This document shows, one piece after another, positions 5,152 through 5,165 of a DNA stretch of 5,165 nt. The stretch lies in contig JACQRQ010000074.1 in assembly GCA_016206405.1 (NCBI GenBank), positions 1 through 5,165 of the forward strand, written 5' to 3'. The DNA comes from Elusimicrobiota bacterium (GTDB lineage Bacteria; Elusimicrobiota; Elusimicrobia; O2-12-FULL-59-9). Numbering within the stretch: position 1 is the stretch's first letter; each line of letters begins with the position of its first letter. The position numbers were made by a program, and so were the translations under genes. The notes beneath the pieces were generated by a model that was not told the origin of the DNA, ran no database searches, and saw nothing but the letters and a program-made list of their open reading frames with translations.

Positions 5152-5165
5152 ATGAAAGCGACGAA
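5152..5165 (+). CDS. Possible start of a further gene, cut by the window end
   Basis: An ATG at 5152 opens MKAT and runs off the window. AGGA at 5145-5148 lies 3 nt upstream, closer than ideal. The 73 nt between the toxin fragment and this ATG contain no promoter I can defend. Support is weak. Confidence 0.25.

Overview
The window is GC-rich bacterial chromosomal DNA with every recognisable gene on the + strand. It carries two enzymes of aromatic amino acid synthesis, followed by a rearranged accessory stretch. The lineage cannot be fixed from the sequence. The P-protein, the type I-beta DAHP synthase and the TMTC-like membrane protein with TPR repeats together suggest an uncultured, free-living, Gram-negative-type bacterium (Elusimicrobiota, Omnitrophota, Planctomycetes or a deltaproteobacterial relative), but this is a guess.

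Positions 1-1319: the 3' end of a probable TldD/PmbA-family protease gene is followed after 38 nt by pheA. This pheA encodes a complete chorismate mutase / prephenate dehydratase with a C-terminal ACT domain. Positions 1320-1618 are non-coding and hold two 8-bp-periodic arrays in opposite orientation (unit AGTGRTAR on the left, its reverse complement on the right) around a loop of about 110 nt. Positions 1619-2632 encode a DAHP synthase whose metal-ligand positions match the Thermotoga-type enzyme. The two enzymes act at the entry to the shikimate pathway and at its phenylalanine branch.

Positions 2633-5078 look like a rearrangement scar. The last 63 coding bases of aroF, with the bases after its stop codon, occur a second time about 2.25 kb downstream (2570-2652 versus 4815-4897, 78 of 83 identical). 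Between the copies lie a near-consensus sigma-70 promoter, an inverted repeat that resembles a toxin-antitoxin operator, a 16-codon antitoxin-like remnant, a large TMTC-like membrane protein gene with three C-terminal TPRs, and about 350 nt of non-coding DNA with three strong hairpins. The second copy runs into a RelE-type toxin fragment (C-terminal half intact, no proper start). The first copy has a shorter, more decayed trace of the same fragment.

The main point of interest is therefore the layout, not a new enzyme: a membrane-protein cargo gene sits between direct repeats of a housekeeping gene's 3' end, apparently behind a borrowed toxin-antitoxin promoter. A duplication, or an insertion that regenerated the aroF 3' end, could both explain this. 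No integrase or transposase is visible in the window. The last 14 bases may be the start of another gene.
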